Below are positions 62,571 to 64,000 of a DNA stretch of 64,000 nucleotides, one piece after another. A program made the translations under genes and the position numbers. The stretch is from positions 24,142,651-24,206,650 of the forward strand of contig OX387603.1 in assembly GCA_947568835.1 (NCBI GenBank), read 5' to 3'. Positions within the stretch are counted from its first letter, which is position 1; each line of letters opens with the position of its first letter. The notes under the pieces are model-generated. The model made no database searches. It was not told where the DNA came from and saw only the letters and a program-made list of their open reading frames with translations. Source of the stretch: Protonemura montana. Taxonomy: Eukaryota > Arthropoda > Insecta > Plecoptera > Nemouridae.

Positions 62571-64000
62571 GAGCGCAAGCAGCTGCCCCCGAGGGGCGGT
62601 GACCGTCCCACCCACCGCATCAAAAATATGACGCCGTAATCACAAGGTATGCGCAATGTAATACGATATCACGTTCGAATCAACGACGCCTCCCCGGCAT
62701 GCAGACTGCCCCAGAGATGATGGCTTTGGTAGGAGGTACAGGGAAAAAAAGTGGACAGAAAAGTTACTCTAAATTGACAAGGAGGATGTTGTGTGCTTTT
62801 CAAAAAGAGGTGGACGCGCCGAGGGTTTTAAAAAACGTTGATATTACGTGGCTGGGCAGTGGGAAAATGAAATACACAGATGATTTCCATATTCTTCTGA
62901 CGGGCGGGCGGCCGGGGTCCTCGCTTCGGGTCCGTGCCGGTACGGTCGGCTGGTGCCGTGACTGGCGGGCCGATTGACGGGCCCAGGACGCCGTGGTCGC
63001 CGTGCGAATCGCCAAGCCGTTGCAGCCGGGCTGGAGAGTTAGCGACCCGAAACGGTTGTAGATGAACGCAGGGAAGAGTTTCCCGGTTTTCATAACGTGG
63101 AGAACTTTCCCCATTTTCGTGTGGGAATCACAATTTATTTTTGATCCCTCATATTTGATAAAAACATTTTTTTTCCGCTCCGAAATCTGTCGTCAGAGTC
63201 GTGAACGCGAAAATTTGGCGCAAAGAAGCCACTGCCACGTTGATACATACACGTACCTCCTCCTTCATAGAAGCTTCTAGTATTTGAAGTGGATCAACCA
63301 TCCAATCTTAAACTGTCATTTTTCTTAACGGAAAAGCCACATCTTTTTCAACTCTATATGTGTACAAATTATTTCGTAGAATCAACGTAAGACAAGTTTC
63401 CCAAGTTTCCCAGCTTTTCTGGTTTTTCCAAGCTTCCAGACTTGTTTACCGCGTTGCGATCTTATCTGCCGTCTTTGTCCACGTCACAGCGCTGTCCTTG
63501 TCCACGTATACTCATATATTGCCAGTCCACTCTCCAGCGACCTGTCCGCGGCTGAACGGCCACCCTCGAACATCGCCTCCACGGGGGGAATCAGCTGTCA
63601 CCCTGTCACTCCTTCACTCCACCGGCAGCGTGAGTGACAAGTACCCGCCGGAATACATTAGCCCGGCTGCCACGATGAAACTTGCACAGTTTTGGAAACA
63701 CAGGTTCTCGTGTGAGTTCTATAAGGTTAAGCAACAATGCGCTGAGCCTGGTATTGAATGGATGACCATCATGCACATGGCCAGTTATGTTCTGCAGAGA
63801 GGTGGGAAGGATTTTAGTCTGTATAAAAGCTGAAATTTTCTTTCGATAGCATGGATTTGTGGAAAAATCCTGTTCTAGTTGTACCGTCCTTCGAGGGCAA
63901 AATTACGCCGGTGGTCCCTTTAGAGCTTTTCGACAAGAATAGGCAACGTGCAGGCACTGGGTTTCCCCTCCTACTTTCTAGGTTAGGTAACGTTCATCAT

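Larger units (their letters stand above)
55260..64000 (-). other. Probable upstream intron of dysfusion to the window edge
   Basis: 8.7 kb with no bHLH or PAS-A exon that I could find on the minus strand. CpG-rich patches occur at 56590-56770, 59640-59900, 61620-61900 and 62480-62620. Open frames at 55731-56231 (-), 60118-60621 (+), 61416-61901 (-) and 63360-63833 (+) show no known domain and are not called as genes. Repeats are listed separately. Confidence 0.5.

Noticed and set aside
63360..63833. 157-codon plus-strand frame near the right edge
   Set aside because: Start is arbitrary, composition is not coding-like and no domain is recognised; it may be part of something beyond the edge but cannot be supported.

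Overview
This is arthropod nuclear DNA, most likely from a lineage with long introns and a repeat-bearing, CpG-rich genome. The species cannot be fixed from the window. Two conserved developmental genes are recognisable by spliced conceptual translation, and no bacterial operons, rRNA, credible tRNA or CRISPR were seen. The two genes lie tail to tail. On the + strand (2926-7537) are the last five visible coding exons of a trithorax/KMT2-type histone H3K4 methyltransferase. On the - strand (55259 down to about 34120) are five exons of a dysfusion/NPAS4-type bHLH-PAS transcription factor. Both are incomplete at the 5' side: the trithorax exons upstream of 2926 lie left of the window, and the bHLH and first-half PAS-A exons of dysfusion lie beyond 64000 or were not detected.

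Layout. 1-2187: a long transposon-derived ORF in the same orientation as trithorax, apparently inside one of its introns and open at the left edge. 2926-7537: trithorax 3' exons, which join in frame at every junction and encode a low-complexity linker, FYRC, a WDR5-binding (Win) motif, SET and post-SET. 7538-34119: about 26.6 kb of intergenic DNA with a candidate trithorax poly(A) signal, a complete 1,099-bp non-autonomous hAT-like element with a perfect 8-bp target duplication (23793-24891), an 82-bp hairpin element (27212-27293), and several tRNA-promoter-like fossil SINE heads. 34120-55259: dysfusion exons separated by introns of 4.6, 11.0, 0.5 and 3.2 kb; the last exon carries the His/Ala-rich C-terminal region and contains an internal splice-donor-like site. 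55260-64000: probably upstream intron of dysfusion, with a GGCACC-type hexamer array (57644-57721) and a short interstitial telomere-like tract.

How the genes relate. Trithorax maintains active transcription by H3K4 methylation through the WDR5-containing complex. Dysfusion is a DNA-binding bHLH-PAS factor, expected to dimerise with Tango/ARNT and known in Drosophila from tracheal fusion cells and leg segmentation. Nothing in the sequence indicates that the two act together; they are simply neighbours.

The possible novelties are modest: an intact TE-like ORF with an acidic tract and a Tudor-like tail in a trithorax intron, small tandem repeats inside trithorax, a possible alternative C-terminus of dysfusion, and the mobile elements. 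I found no convincing new multi-gene system.
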